Shown one piece after another: positions 35,762 through 42,754 of a stretch of 60,030 nt of DNA (within the stretch, counting starts at the first letter, position 1; every line of letters starts with the position of its first letter). The position numbers and the translations under genes are program-made. The notes beneath the pieces were generated by a model that was not told where the DNA came from, did no database searches, and saw nothing but the letters and a program-made list of their open reading frames with translations. Source of the DNA: an uncultured Muribaculum sp. (GTDB lineage Bacteria > Bacteroidota > Bacteroidia > Bacteroidales > Muribaculaceae); assembly GCA_910578785.1 (NCBI GenBank), contig CAJTSJ010000018.1:1-60030 (forward strand), given 5' to 3'.

Positions 35762-36943
35762 ATGTTCACGACAAAAATCTACACCGACACCAACCGGAAC
35801 AACGCCCTTATGCTCCGGATAACCAACAACCGCAAAAAGGCGGAACTTTCTTTGGGATTCCAGATGTCGGAGGAAACCCTCGCCGATTCGTTGTCGGCCA
35901 AGCCGAGGTCGGAGAATCTGCGTTACCGGTCGTTGCTTGTCCGTTGGCAGCTTGCAATCGACGATTTGAAGATACGGCTCGCAAACGAGGGGCGCACAAA
36001 CGAAGATGTCAAAGTCCTAAAGAACGAAATACAGAATGCCCTTTTTGGAGAGTCCCATGGCGACGGGGAGGACGTTTCTGGTAAATGTCTTTTTGCGGAT
36101 TATTTCAGGGGCTTTGCCGACGGCAAGGCAAATAGCAGGACCAATCAGATTTACTACGCCACACTGTCGCGCATGAGGGCTTTCGATGCAAATCTTGAGA
36201 AGCTGAAATTTGAAGATATTACGATTAGGTGGCTTACGGATTTTGACAACTTCCTCACAAAGACATCTCCGTCGCAGAATGCCCGGAATATCCATTTTCG
36301 AAATATCCGCACTGTCATTAATGCGGCAATTGATGAGGAACTGACAACGCACTATCCTTTCCGGAGGTTTAAAATCCGTGCGACTCCTACAAGGAAACGT
36401 AGTTTGTCGGTAGAAAACATCCGAAAGGTCTTTGATGCGGACGGGCTGGAGGAATGGGAAATTAAATACCTTGATTTTTTCAAACTGTCGTTTATGCTCA
36501 TAGGCATTAATGTAGTCGACCTTTGCAATCTGGACGGGATTATTGACGGTAGAATAGGGTATGTCAGGGCAAAGACGCACAAACCGTATTCGATAAAGGT
36601 GGAGCCGGAGGCGATGGAAATAATCGAGAGGTACAGAGGGAAAACGCATTTGCTCAGCTTTACGGATAATTACGCCAATTACCGCCATTTCTACAATAAT
36701 TTGTGCAAAGGGCTTGGTTCGATAAAAACGAAGCTTGGGATAAAGGAATTGACAACCTACTGGGCGCGCCATACGTGGGCTACGGTGGCTCGCTCCATCG
36801 GGGTGTCGATTGATGATATTGCGCTGGCGCTCGGTCATGGCGACGGGCACGATCTGACGCATATCTACCTCGATGAAGACCTCCAAAAAATCGACGAGGC
36901 GAACCGTCGCGTGCTCGACTGGGTGCTTTATGGGAAGGAGTAA
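35762..36943 (+). CDS. int: Tyrosine-type site-specific integrase
   Basis: 393 residues. An N-terminal arm-binding domain (MFTTKIYTDTNRNNALML) and SAM-like core-binding domain (about 100-205) precede the catalytic domain. Catalytic residues visible are R336-H337 in WARHTW, H359 in LALGH and the nucleophile Y369 in THIYLDED. The position of the first catalytic Arg (xxGxRxxE/D in most members) is Asn250 in LIGINVVDL. I recall this in other Bacteroides integrases, so it may be a lineage feature. It inserts the element next to tRNA-Ser. A terminator follows directly. Confidence 0.92.
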   Translation: MFTTKIYTDTNRNNALMLRITNNRKKAELSLGFQMSEETLADSLSAKPRSENLRYRSLLVRWQLAIDDLKIRLANEGRTNEDVKVLKNEIQNALFGESHGDGEDVSGKCLFADYFRGFADGKANSRTNQIYYATLSRMRAFDANLEKLKFEDITIRWLTDFDNFLTKTSPSQNARNIHFRNIRTVINAAIDEELTTHYPFRRFKIRATPTRKRSLSVENIRKVFDADGLEEWEIKYLDFFKLSFMLIGINVVDLCNLDGIIDGRIGYVRAKTHKPYSIKVEPEAMEIIERYRGKTHLLSFTDNYANYRHFYNNLCKGLGSIKTKLGIKELTTYWARHTWATVARSIGVSIDDIALALGHGDGHDLTHIYLDEDLQKIDEANRRVLDWVLYGKE

Positions 36944-36986
36944 GGTCCCTTTGGCTTGAGTGCATCTGAAAATGCACAAAAAACTC

Positions 36987-37027
36987 AATCCTCTTCTTGG
37001 CTACCGCCGGGAAGGGGATTTTTTTTG
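36987..37027. terminator. Terminator after int
   Basis: AATCCTCTTC (36987-36996) pairs with GAAGGGGATT (37011-37020) with one G-T pair, followed by seven T. It separates int from the convergent repressor operon. Confidence 0.8.
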
Positions 37028-37315
37028 TCAGCAGTCTTCATCCGGCCTGGGCCATACGTGCAGGATGTTGTCCGGATTTGCGCTGTTGTGTTCCATTATT
37101 AGCTTATCATACAATCCCGGCTCTTCCTGATAGCCTTTACTGCGTATAAACGATTTGTTTTCGGACGGGTTGTCGGACGATGAACATACCCGGACATTTA
37201 CGCCGGCTCGTTGTAGCTTGCATACGTTGTCATGTATGCGGTTTATCACTGCGGGTCTTAAGTCCCGCATTTCATCGCAGAGGTGGTTGTCTTTGATAAT
37301 AAAGATGCTTTCCAT
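37028..37315 (-). CDS. Unrecognised small protein co-transcribed with the repressor
   Basis: 95 residues, no signal peptide or membrane segment, with several Cys (C14, C33, C46, and the last residue). The sequence begins MESIFIIKDNHLCDEM and has a basic middle. The pattern of hydrophobic strand, helix, strand looks like a small alpha/beta domain that I do not recognise. Its start is 6 bases after the XRE stop, so it is made together with the repressor in the lysogen and may assist in immunity or superinfection exclusion. That role is inference. Confidence 0.6.
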   Translation of the reverse strand: MESIFIIKDNHLCDEMRDLRPAVINRIHDNVCKLQRAGVNVRVCSSSDNPSENKSFIRSKGYQEEPGLYDKLIMEHNSANPDNILHVWPRPDEDC

Positions 37316-37321
37316 CGGATT

Positions 37322-37678
37322 CTATTTTAATTGAAAATACTCTTTCCCCCTGATATTGGCGTGGTCCGGTCTTTTTGTCTCTCCGCACAGTCCGTTTGCG
37401 AAGTCGCGCAACTCTTCCTTGTCCGTAAATGTGAAGTTCTTGCCCCCGCTCCTGACGAAAGCCACGAAGTCGCTCTGGGCATCTCCGGACGCTACCTCTT
37501 CCGGCGATGCGAACAACTGCCAAACCGGCACACCGAGTGCAACTGCTATCTCTTCAAGTTTTTCCCGTGTTGGGTTTCTCAATAGAGAATTGACGTTTTG
37601 CCTTGAAGTGTGCATAAGGTCGGCAAAAGCCGCTTTCGTAAGACCTTTTTCCTTTAAGATGCTCTCTATCCTGTCCAT
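37322..37678 (-). CDS. XRE-family repressor (CI-like)
   Basis: 118 residues from ATG 37678. A frame extending to 37741 would pass through the promoter and is rejected. Residues about 1-55 form a lambda-repressor-like helix-turn-helix (LTKAAFADLMHTSRQNVNSLL). The C-terminal half is not an S24 protease domain. It faces away from the early operon across a 221-bp gap with promoters in both directions, the classical position for a lysogeny repressor. The induction route is unclear, since there is no self-cleaving domain; the antirepressor in the tail region (51.2 kb) is a candidate. Confidence 0.85.
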   Translation of the reverse strand: MDRIESILKEKGLTKAAFADLMHTSRQNVNSLLRNPTREKLEEIAVALGVPVWQLFASPEEVASGDAQSDFVAFVRSGGKNFTFTDKEELRDFANGLCGETKRPDHANIRGKEYFQLK

Positions 37679-37701
37679 GCGTTGTAATGTTTTATCTTGC
37701 G

Positions 37702-37733
37702 CAAAGGTAAAGTAAAATTCTTGCATACACAAA
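37702..37733 (-). promoter_or_regulatory. Repressor promoter
   Basis: Minus-strand TTTG (37733-37730) and TACCTTTG (37709-37702) are 20 bases apart. The transcript would start about 17 bases before the repressor ATG at 37678. Confidence 0.8.
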
Positions 37734-37825
37734 TTTGCCATTACATACCAACCTTTATTTATATAAGCGTAAAGATATATAATTACTAAATAATGTTAAT
37801 GGTAATGATATTTTTGTACATTTTG

Positions 37826-37856
37826 TTTGTGGTGTAAAAATATAACATTACATTTG
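37826..37856 (+). promoter_or_regulatory. Early promoter (rightward) with candidate operators
   Basis: TTTG (37826-37829) and TACATTTG (37849-37856) are 19 bases apart. TAACATTA at 37843-37850 overlaps the -7 box, and its inverse TAATGTTA is at 37791-37798. These inverted octamers are candidate repressor operators. A second possible -7 box, TATTTTTG, is at 37809-37816. Confidence 0.75.
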
Positions 37857-37898
37857 CATCATCAAACTAAACCGATAATAACCAAAACTCATACGACA

Positions 37899-38768
37899 AT
37901 GAAAACTCTTAAAGAACAGGTAAACGAAATCAAGTCTGCAACCATCAGCCGCAATGCAAAGAAATCAGCTTTGGCAAAGTTAGGTATCACGCCTTATGAG
38001 ATAAATCTCTTGCTTGCTTCTGAGGCTACCGCCACCATGCCCCGCACGGCATTCACCTTTGGCGTTGAGATAGAGTGCAATGTAGAGCGTGGCGCGATAC
38101 GCACGGCTTCACAAGTCACCGGCATGAGCTACCAGTACGAGGGCTACAACCACGCCGACGGTCATTCATATTTTAAATTCGTCACAGATGCAAGCGTGTG
38201 CGGCGAGAATGCCATTGAGTGCGTATCGCCCGTAATGGCGGGTACAAGCGGCAAAAGTACACTCAAATGCGCGGTCGACACCCTGAACCGCGCCGGTGCC
38301 ACCGTCAACCGTTCTTGTGGCCTTCATGTGCATATCGGCGCCGCGCACCTTACGCAGAAGCAATATGCCAACGTGTTCAGCAACTACTTCTATCTTGAAG
38401 CGCTCATAGACCGGTTCATGGCACCATCTCGTCGCCGTGATTCCAACAGCTATTGCCGTAGCCTTAGCGACCACAGTGCCTTGACAAGATGCGAGACCGT
38501 TTCAGACGTGCAGCTCACCCTTAACAATAACCGCTACCACAAAATCAATCCCATGAGCTACGGCCGCCACAAGACCATTGAGTTCAGACAGCACCAGGGG
38601 ACTACCGACTATAAGAAAATCCTGAATTGGGTGATGTTCTGCGGCAAGCTTGTTGAGTGGTCCAAGAAAAACCGTCTCACTGCAAATGTAACGAGTGTCG
38701 ACGAATTGCCGTTTCTCACGGTTGCAGAAAAGAAGTTTTTCAACAAGCGAATCGCAGACCTCGCGTAA
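37899..38768 (+). CDS. Phage amidoligase (glutamine-synthetase-like fold)
   Basis: 289 residues from ATG 37899; an upstream frame extension overlaps the promoter and is rejected. Motifs of the amidoligase family are clear: GVEIE (residues 55-59), GLHVHIG with H143 and H145, and EFRQHQGT (E228-H232), followed by ILNWVMF. These acidic and His residues bind Mg and ATP. Family members join a carboxyl group to an amine through an acyl-phosphate. In phages they often stand next to glutamine amidotransferases, as here (next gene). The substrate may be a protein, peptide, cell-wall or nucleotide group and cannot be read from sequence. First gene of the early operon. Confidence 0.85.
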   Translation: MKTLKEQVNEIKSATISRNAKKSALAKLGITPYEINLLLASEATATMPRTAFTFGVEIECNVERGAIRTASQVTGMSYQYEGYNHADGHSYFKFVTDASVCGENAIECVSPVMAGTSGKSTLKCAVDTLNRAGATVNRSCGLHVHIGAAHLTQKQYANVFSNYFYLEALIDRFMAPSRRRDSNSYCRSLSDHSALTRCETVSDVQLTLNNNRYHKINPMSYGRHKTIEFRQHQGTTDYKKILNWVMFCGKLVEWSKKNRLTANVTSVDELPFLTVAEKKFFNKRIADLA

Positions 38769-38783
38769 ACAAGAGAAAAGGTA

Positions 38784-38801
38784 GGGGCGGGTGACCGCCC
38801 C
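38784..38801 (+). other. GC-rich intercistronic hairpin
   Basis: GGGGCGG (38784-38790) and CCGCCCC (38795-38801) enclose a GTGA tetraloop (GNRA class). No T tract follows, so it is more likely an RNA stability or processing element, or an attenuator, than a terminator. Confidence 0.6.
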
Positions 38802-38834
38802 GCTAAAATCGTAAACCATAAAACCTACAATATA

Positions 38835-39380
38835 ATGTGTGTAATCATCGTGAGGCCGGCAGGCGTTAAAATGCCCTCAAAAGAAGTATTGGACGCGGCG
38901 TACCACGCCAACCAGGACGGTTGCGGATTCGTTTCGACGTTTCATCATAAGAAGACCCTCAGCTACGCCACCTTTTTGCGCGAACTTGCCAAAGTCCATC
39001 AGTCAGAAGCTTGCATAATCCATTTCAGGCTTGCAACGCACGGCTCTGTCAGAACCGCCAATTGCCACCCGTTCAGGCGCGGCGACGTGTTCTTCGCCCA
39101 CAACGGCATATTGCCTATACAGCCCATGGGCGACATGACGGACAGTGAGACGGCTTTTGAAAGGTACATATATCCGGCAATAGCAGAATACGGCTATGAC
39201 GACGAGATGAAGGACTATGTAATAAGCAACATAATAGGCTGTTCGAAATTCGCCATGATGCGTCTCGGCGACCGCGAGGCCAAGATGTACGGCAGTTTCA
39301 TCGAGCAGGCGGACGGCTGTTATTACTCAAATCTGCGTTTCAGATACTTCATGCACAAACCATATAATCACGCTATATGA
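38835..39380 (+). CDS. Stand-alone class II glutamine amidotransferase
   Basis: 181 residues. After Met removal Cys2 is the N-terminal nucleophile (MCVIIVRP). Glutamine-binding and oxyanion elements follow: HFRLATHGSV (R65, T68/H69/G70) and FAHNGIL (N90, G91), with the acidic TDSETAFERY loop. These are the hallmarks of Ntn-hydrolase GATase II domains, which release ammonia from glutamine. No synthase domain is fused, so it needs a partner. The neighbouring amidoligase, 66 bases upstream, is the obvious candidate. Its stop overlaps the start of the next small ORF (ATGA). Confidence 0.87.
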   Translation: MCVIIVRPAGVKMPSKEVLDAAYHANQDGCGFVSTFHHKKTLSYATFLRELAKVHQSEACIIHFRLATHGSVRTANCHPFRRGDVFFAHNGILPIQPMGDMTDSETAFERYIYPAIAEYGYDDEMKDYVISNIIGCSKFAMMRLGDREAKMYGSFIEQADGCYYSNLRFRYFMHKPYNHAI

Positions 39381-39532
39381 GACAGAAAAAACGGATAATA
39401 CGCATATCGCGTGAAAGGGCTATCAAAATAGCATCAAACCTCAACGGTATCACTATAGAGATGGCAAAGCGATATACTGACAGCGAGCTTAAAGAATGCC
39501 TCAGATTACTTAACCTAAAAGCAAACTTTTAA
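39377..39532 (+). CDS. Small basic protein, 51 residues
   Basis: ATGA overlap with the amidotransferase stop implies translational coupling. The protein begins MRQKKRIIRISRERAIKIA and ends LNLKANF. It is strongly basic at the N-terminus and helical after that, with a TIEMAKRYTDSELKECL segment. No family recognised. The tight coupling and good codon use support it as a real gene. A cofactor or nucleic-acid-binding helper for the amidoligase/GATase pair is one possibility, but nothing in the sequence proves it. Confidence 0.65.
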   Translation: MRQKKRIIRISRERAIKIASNLNGITIEMAKRYTDSELKECLRLLNLKANF

Positions 39533-39543
39533 ACCCTACCACT

Positions 39544-39879
39544 ATGAGCAACGAAAGAAAATCAATGCTTGCGTCGGTGTTCGCCCTCGCATGGCAGTTC
39601 ATCAAGCGCAACGGATTCGGCAAGTCGCAGGCCCTGAAGTGCGCATGGGCAAACGTGAAGCTCAAAGCGTCGATGCGCCGGCGCATAGTCAAGTTCTACT
39701 ACCGCAAGGTAAACGGTGAAATCCGCGAAGCCTACGGCACACTGCAAGAAAAGCTGTTGCCGCCGATACTCGGCACCGGCAGAAGACCCGGCGACACGCT
39801 GTTTGTCTACTTCGACACTGAGCGTGGCGAATACCGCTCTTTCAAGCGCGCCAACCTGTTAAGCGCGGACATTTCGTGA
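39544..39879 (+). CDS. SH3-like barrel protein (DUF2693 type), copy 1
   Basis: 111 residues. An N-terminal helix (MSNERKSMLASVFALAWQFIK) with a Trp-Ala-Asn-Val-Lys segment is followed by strands FYYRKVNGEIREAYGTL and LFVYFDTERGEYRSFKRANLL. This pattern is the small SH3-barrel family common in Bacteroides mobile elements. A shorter relative is encoded at 52469-52693 in the same prophage. Residues ERKS, CAWxN and FYxxKVxGxxRxAxGTL are shared. The role is unknown; regulation of RNA or proteins is a guess. Confidence 0.72.
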   Translation: MSNERKSMLASVFALAWQFIKRNGFGKSQALKCAWANVKLKASMRRRIVKFYYRKVNGEIREAYGTLQEKLLPPILGTGRRPGDTLFVYFDTERGEYRSFKRANLLSADIS

Positions 39880-39925
39880 CAATTTCAAAAAGGTCACGAA
39901 ACAACGCCCGCCAGCGTTGGCGGGC
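39872..39925 (+). other. Two consecutive hairpins before the phage tRNA
   Basis: TTTCGTGAC (39872-39880) pairs with GTCACGAAA (39893-39901). GCCCGCCA (39906-39913) pairs with TGGCGGGC (39918-39925). Neither has a T tract. The first overlaps the end of the SH3 gene and belongs to a hairpin family also seen at 46135 and 54456. They may mark processing sites that free the tRNA. Confidence 0.6.
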
Positions 39926-39960
39926 AGAACGAAAATGGCTAATTTTATGGCGTGTCATTC

Positions 39961-40034
39961 TGCGGGGTAGAGCAGTCGGTCAGCTCGCTTGTTTAACTTG
40001 CAAGAGGTCGCGGGTTCGAGTCCCGCCCCCGCCA
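39961..40034 (+). tRNA. Phage tRNA with initiator-like body, probable anticodon AAC
   Basis: 74 bases. Acceptor GCGGGG/CCCCGC with an unpaired first position (T1 opposite C72), D-arm GAGC/GCTC, T-arm GCGGG-TTCGAGT-CCCGC and discriminator A at 40034. The anticodon stem CTTGT/GCAAG encloses TTAACTT. By position the anticodon is AAC (39995-39997, valine), but base 37 is T where a purine is usual. The body closely resembles initiator tRNA (mismatched 1-72, GCGGGG acceptor, GAGCAG and AGGTCG blocks), yet the three G-C pairs above the anticodon and the CAT are missing. Identity is therefore uncertain. Confidence 0.7.
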
Positions 40035-40062
40035 CTGAAGACTTTATTTAATAAGAAAAGAT

Positions 40063-40473
40063 ATGAATATTCTAACGTTATCGCTTAAACGCAAGTATTT
40101 CGACGAGATACTTGCCGGCAAGAAAGCCCACGAATATCGTGAGGTAAGGCCAAACAACACGAAAAAATATGTGCATTTGCTCTGCGAGGGCAAATACTAC
40201 GAGGACGATGATCCGGCTTTCGACGAGACCAATCCTGATTCACCGGTTGAAATCGTGGCGAAAAAGTACGATGCCATCAAGTTCTACACCGGTGCATATT
40301 CAGGCAAGCGTCCATACATGCTCGTAGAGGTTAAAGAAGCCGAAGCTGTCATCGAGGTTGACGAGAACGGCAACGACCTTATACTCAAAGACGGCAACGG
40401 TGAAGAATACATCGCCGTGACCGTTGATTATACTTTAGGCAAGATACTTGAGGTAAACGAAAATCCTGAATAA
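40063..40473 (+). CDS. ASCH-domain protein
   Basis: 136 residues. The N-terminal LSLKRKYFDEILAGKKAHEYREV is the classic ASCH signature with the GKKxxEYR motif. Strands KKYVHLLCEGK, AIKFYTGAYSGKRPYMLVEV and YTLGKILEV follow. ASCH proteins are PUA-like RNA-binding modules, and some are nucleases or modified-nucleoside hydrolases. It starts 29 bases after the phage tRNA, so action on tRNA or mRNA is a reasonable idea but not shown. Confidence 0.85.
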   Translation: MNILTLSLKRKYFDEILAGKKAHEYREVRPNNTKKYVHLLCEGKYYEDDDPAFDETNPDSPVEIVAKKYDAIKFYTGAYSGKRPYMLVEVKEAEAVIEVDENGNDLILKDGNGEEYIAVTVDYTLGKILEVNENPE

Positions 40474-40582
40474 GGCGAGTTAGACAGACTTCTACAGATA
40501 ATCAGCGAACAGTCCATAATCCACGGTAATACCATGGGTTGTGGGCTTTCGTATTTTAATAACCCCTTAATCTTATGTAATT

Positions 40583-40789
40583 ATGCCAAGACAATCATCA
40601 ATTCAAAGGCGGATAAACAACAATTACGGCTCGCGACGCAACATGAACGGCGCGGGTTCGGGCGGGCGGTTGGTAGCCCGCAGAGACAAGACAACCGGCA
40701 GAGCGGAGAAAACGGGACGTTCACAGCTGGGCAGTCGCCGTCAGCGCTACAGCGATATTCGCGCGGCGCATGGACTTTCAACCGGATAA
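40583..40789 (+). CDS. Small Arg/Gly-rich basic protein
   Basis: 68 residues, with 15 or more Arg and many Gly, Asn and Ser; it starts MPRQSSIQRRINNNYGSRRN. It looks unstructured and nucleic-acid binding. Its stop is 3 bases before the ATG of the PAPS-reductase-like gene, so the pair is coupled. No family recognised. The 110 bases before it hold no clear gene, although the frame after the ASCH stop stays open and encodes a plausible peptide. It might be an accessory subunit of the IbrA/IbrB-like pair. Confidence 0.6.
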   Translation: MPRQSSIQRRINNNYGSRRNMNGAGSGGRLVARRDKTTGRAEKTGRSQLGSRRQRYSDIRAAHGLSTG

Positions 40790-40792
40790 GCC

Positions 40793-41479
40793 ATGACGTT
40801 GCTACAGCGCACATACGACAGCATTGACCGTATCAGTCAGCAGACCGATACGGCTTTGCTGTTTTGTTCGTTAGGCAAAGACTCTCTTGTGTTGCTTGAC
40901 ATGCTGTACCCGCGTTTCAAACGTGTGGTATGTGTGTTCATGTACTTTGTCAAGGGTCTTGAACACATCGAGCGGTGGGTCGGATGGGTAAAGGCGCGCT
41001 ATCCGGGCATTGAGTTTGTGCAAGTGCCTCACTGGAATCTGTCATACATACTGCGGGGCGGTCTATACTGCGTGCCGAATCCCAAAATCAAGCTTATTAA
41101 GCTCGCCAATGTGGTAGAAGCCATGAGGCTTAGGTACAGCATCCATTATGCCTTTCTCGGTATGAAGAAAGCCGACGGCATGAACCGCCGGTTGATGCTC
41201 AACGGATATGCCACCAATAGCTACGAGAACAACGGGCTGTGCTATCCGCTCGCCGAGTGGACCCAAAAGGACATCCTCGCCTACATGAAGCAACACAATC
41301 TCCCCGAGCCGGTGCGGTATTCGCTCAAGGCATCAAGCGGAGTCGGGTTTAATCTCGACTGCATGCTGTGGCTTGAAAAGAACTATCCGCAGGACTTGGA
41401 GAAAATCTATAAAGTATTTCCGCTCTCTCAGCGTGTGCTGTGGGAGCATCATCAAAAACAAAAGGAGGTAGTGAGTTAA
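40793..41479 (+). CDS. PAPS-reductase-family protein (IbrA-like)
   Basis: 228 residues of the PP-loop ATP-pyrophosphatase fold. The PP-loop SLGKDS is at residues 26-31. CYPLAEWTQKDILAYMKQHNLPEP is the family C-terminal motif. The reductase Cys signature (ECGLH) is absent, so it is not a sulphate-assimilation enzyme. Together with the ParB-like next gene it resembles IbrA/IbrB, a pair known from E. coli prophage-like DNA as a regulator of eib genes and common in phages. Nucleic-acid modification by nucleotide activation is another possibility (DndC is a relative). Confidence 0.8.
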   Translation: MTLLQRTYDSIDRISQQTDTALLFCSLGKDSLVLLDMLYPRFKRVVCVFMYFVKGLEHIERWVGWVKARYPGIEFVQVPHWNLSYILRGGLYCVPNPKIKLIKLANVVEAMRLRYSIHYAFLGMKKADGMNRRLMLNGYATNSYENNGLCYPLAEWTQKDILAYMKQHNLPEPVRYSLKASSGVGFNLDCMLWLEKNYPQDLEKIYKVFPLSQRVLWEHHQKQKEVVS

Positions 41480-41516
41480 TTCTACTGCACTGTCAAAATA
41501 CATAAAGAGCGAATCG

Positions 41517-42236
41517 GTGGAGCTTAAACGCTCCGCCATCCGCTTTGCATCCTACAACCCACGCAAGATTTCCGAAGAGTCGCGCAAGACCCTAAAGCGC
41601 GGCATCAAGAAGTTCGGGCTTGTGGGAGGCATAGTCGTGAACAAGCGCACCGGTTTCACTGTCGTGAGCGGACACCAGCGCCTCTCCGTCATGGATGAGC
41701 TTCAGAAGTACAACCCCGACACCAAGGAGAACGACTACCGCATCCGCGTCGATGTGGTCGACATGGACGAGAAATCGGAAAAGGAGCTGAACATCCTCGC
41801 CAACAACCCCAACGCACAAGGCACGTGGGACTACGATGCCCTGCGTGAGATTGTGCCGGAGATAGACTACAAGGATGCCGGCCTGACCGATGCCGACCTC
41901 AATATGATAGGCTGTGACTTCCTGCTCCAGACGGAAGAGGAAAACAACATCGCCGGTGAACTTGATTCGATGATGTCGGAGGTCAACGCCCGGAATGAAG
42001 CCGAGAAAGCCCGGCGTCAGATGGAGCGCGCCGCAAAGACCGCCCACATGAAAGAAGTAAAGCAACAGGTCAAGGACGCCGCGCAGAAGCAGGCGCAGGA
42101 CATGGACGCTTATGTCATGCTATCTTTCGACACATGGGAGGCAAAGGCTGATTTCTGCCGTCGTTTCGGCTACGACCCATACGACAAGTTCCTCAAAGGA
42201 GAAGTATTCGACGGCCAGGTTGAACGAGTGGAGTAA
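41517..42236 (+). CDS. ParB/Srx-like nuclease-domain protein (IbrB-like)
   Basis: 239 residues from GTG 41517, the only usable start in the frame. The ParB N-terminal domain shows the NPRKIS segment near residue 15 and VVSGHQRLSVM with GHQRL at 52-56. After about residue 140 comes a highly charged helical region rich in Glu, Arg, Ala and Gln. The C-terminal MLSFDTWEAKADFCRRFGYDP segment is the phage-type tail seen in many ParB-like proteins near terminases. With the PAPS-reductase-like gene upstream it forms an IbrA-IbrB-like pair. It may act on phage or host DNA or regulate transcription. Confidence 0.8.
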   Translation: MELKRSAIRFASYNPRKISEESRKTLKRGIKKFGLVGGIVVNKRTGFTVVSGHQRLSVMDELQKYNPDTKENDYRIRVDVVDMDEKSEKELNILANNPNAQGTWDYDALREIVPEIDYKDAGLTDADLNMIGCDFLLQTEEENNIAGELDSMMSEVNARNEAEKARRQMERAAKTAHMKEVKQQVKDAAQKQAQDMDAYVMLSFDTWEAKADFCRRFGYDPYDKFLKGEVFDGQVERVE

Positions 42237-42242
42237 AGGAGA

Positions 42243-42737
42243 ATGGGAGAAGAATCATTCATTTATGGTTCGTCTATTGGAAGAAGGCGGCAAGAGCAAC
42301 TTCAGCGGTTTGTCAATGGGGTCCTGTCGGATGGCAAACCGCGAGGAAAAGCGCACTTATTGTCCAACATACCGTTCCCGATATTTCAAGATTCAAGGAG
42401 GCGTGGAGTGAATTTGAAGTCAGACCACATATTCATTTCCGATAAGGCGGTGTTGAAATACGTCTCACATCCGAAGAGCGCCAAGGGAGCAACGCTTCCG
42501 TTTAAGGAGTTCTGGAAAACGGCAAATATTGCATCCCGCCCGAAAAACATCTACATCGATTCAAAGCGAAAGAATCTGGTATATGTTTTTGCTTCCCGTG
42601 GCGCAAGAGGCAAAAGCATCAAAATGGTGGTCGAGCCAAATTACAAACACGGTAAACAGAGAGTGAATATGGTGACATCGATTGGAGTTGTAGAAAAGAG
42701 CAGAATGAAACATCCTCAATTCCTGAAAATAAAATAG
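42243..42737 (+). CDS. PBECR-like phage nuclease domain protein
   Basis: 164 residues from ATG 42243, 6 bases after the ParB stop. From about residue 57 the order of elements (SDHIFISDKAVLKYVSHPK, then RPKNIYIDSKRKNLVYVF, MVVEP and VNMVTSIGVV) resembles the PBECR group of phage nuclease domains, related to RelE, barnase and colicin folds, with a Lys/His at the front strand and a basic C-terminus. The first 56 residues are Arg/Gly-rich. Such domains are often carried near the head genes and may be delivered or used as toxins. The call is tentative. Confidence 0.5.
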   Translation: MGEESFIYGSSIGRRRQEQLQRFVNGVLSDGKPRGKAHLLSNIPFPIFQDSRRRGVNLKSDHIFISDKAVLKYVSHPKSAKGATLPFKEFWKTANIASRPKNIYIDSKRKNLVYVFASRGARGKSIKMVVEPNYKHGKQRVNMVTSIGVVEKSRMKHPQFLKIK

Positions 42738-42751
42738 GGGCTTACGCCCCT
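42736..42751 (+). terminator. Hairpin after the early operon
   Basis: AGGGGC (42736-42741) pairs with GCCCCT (42746-42751) around TTAC. It lies on the PBECR-like stop. T-tract weak, so termination may be partial. Confidence 0.45.
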
Positions 42752-42754
42752 AAG

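Noticed and set aside
36017..36988. 323-codon antisense frame over the integrase
   Set aside because: Runs through the int terminator and the catalytic motifs; no family.
40534..40827. 97-codon frame overlapping the small Arg-rich gene
   Set aside because: The competing frame at 40583-40789 ends 3 bases before the next ATG and has a better start; the 97-codon frame overruns into the PAPS-reductase-like gene.
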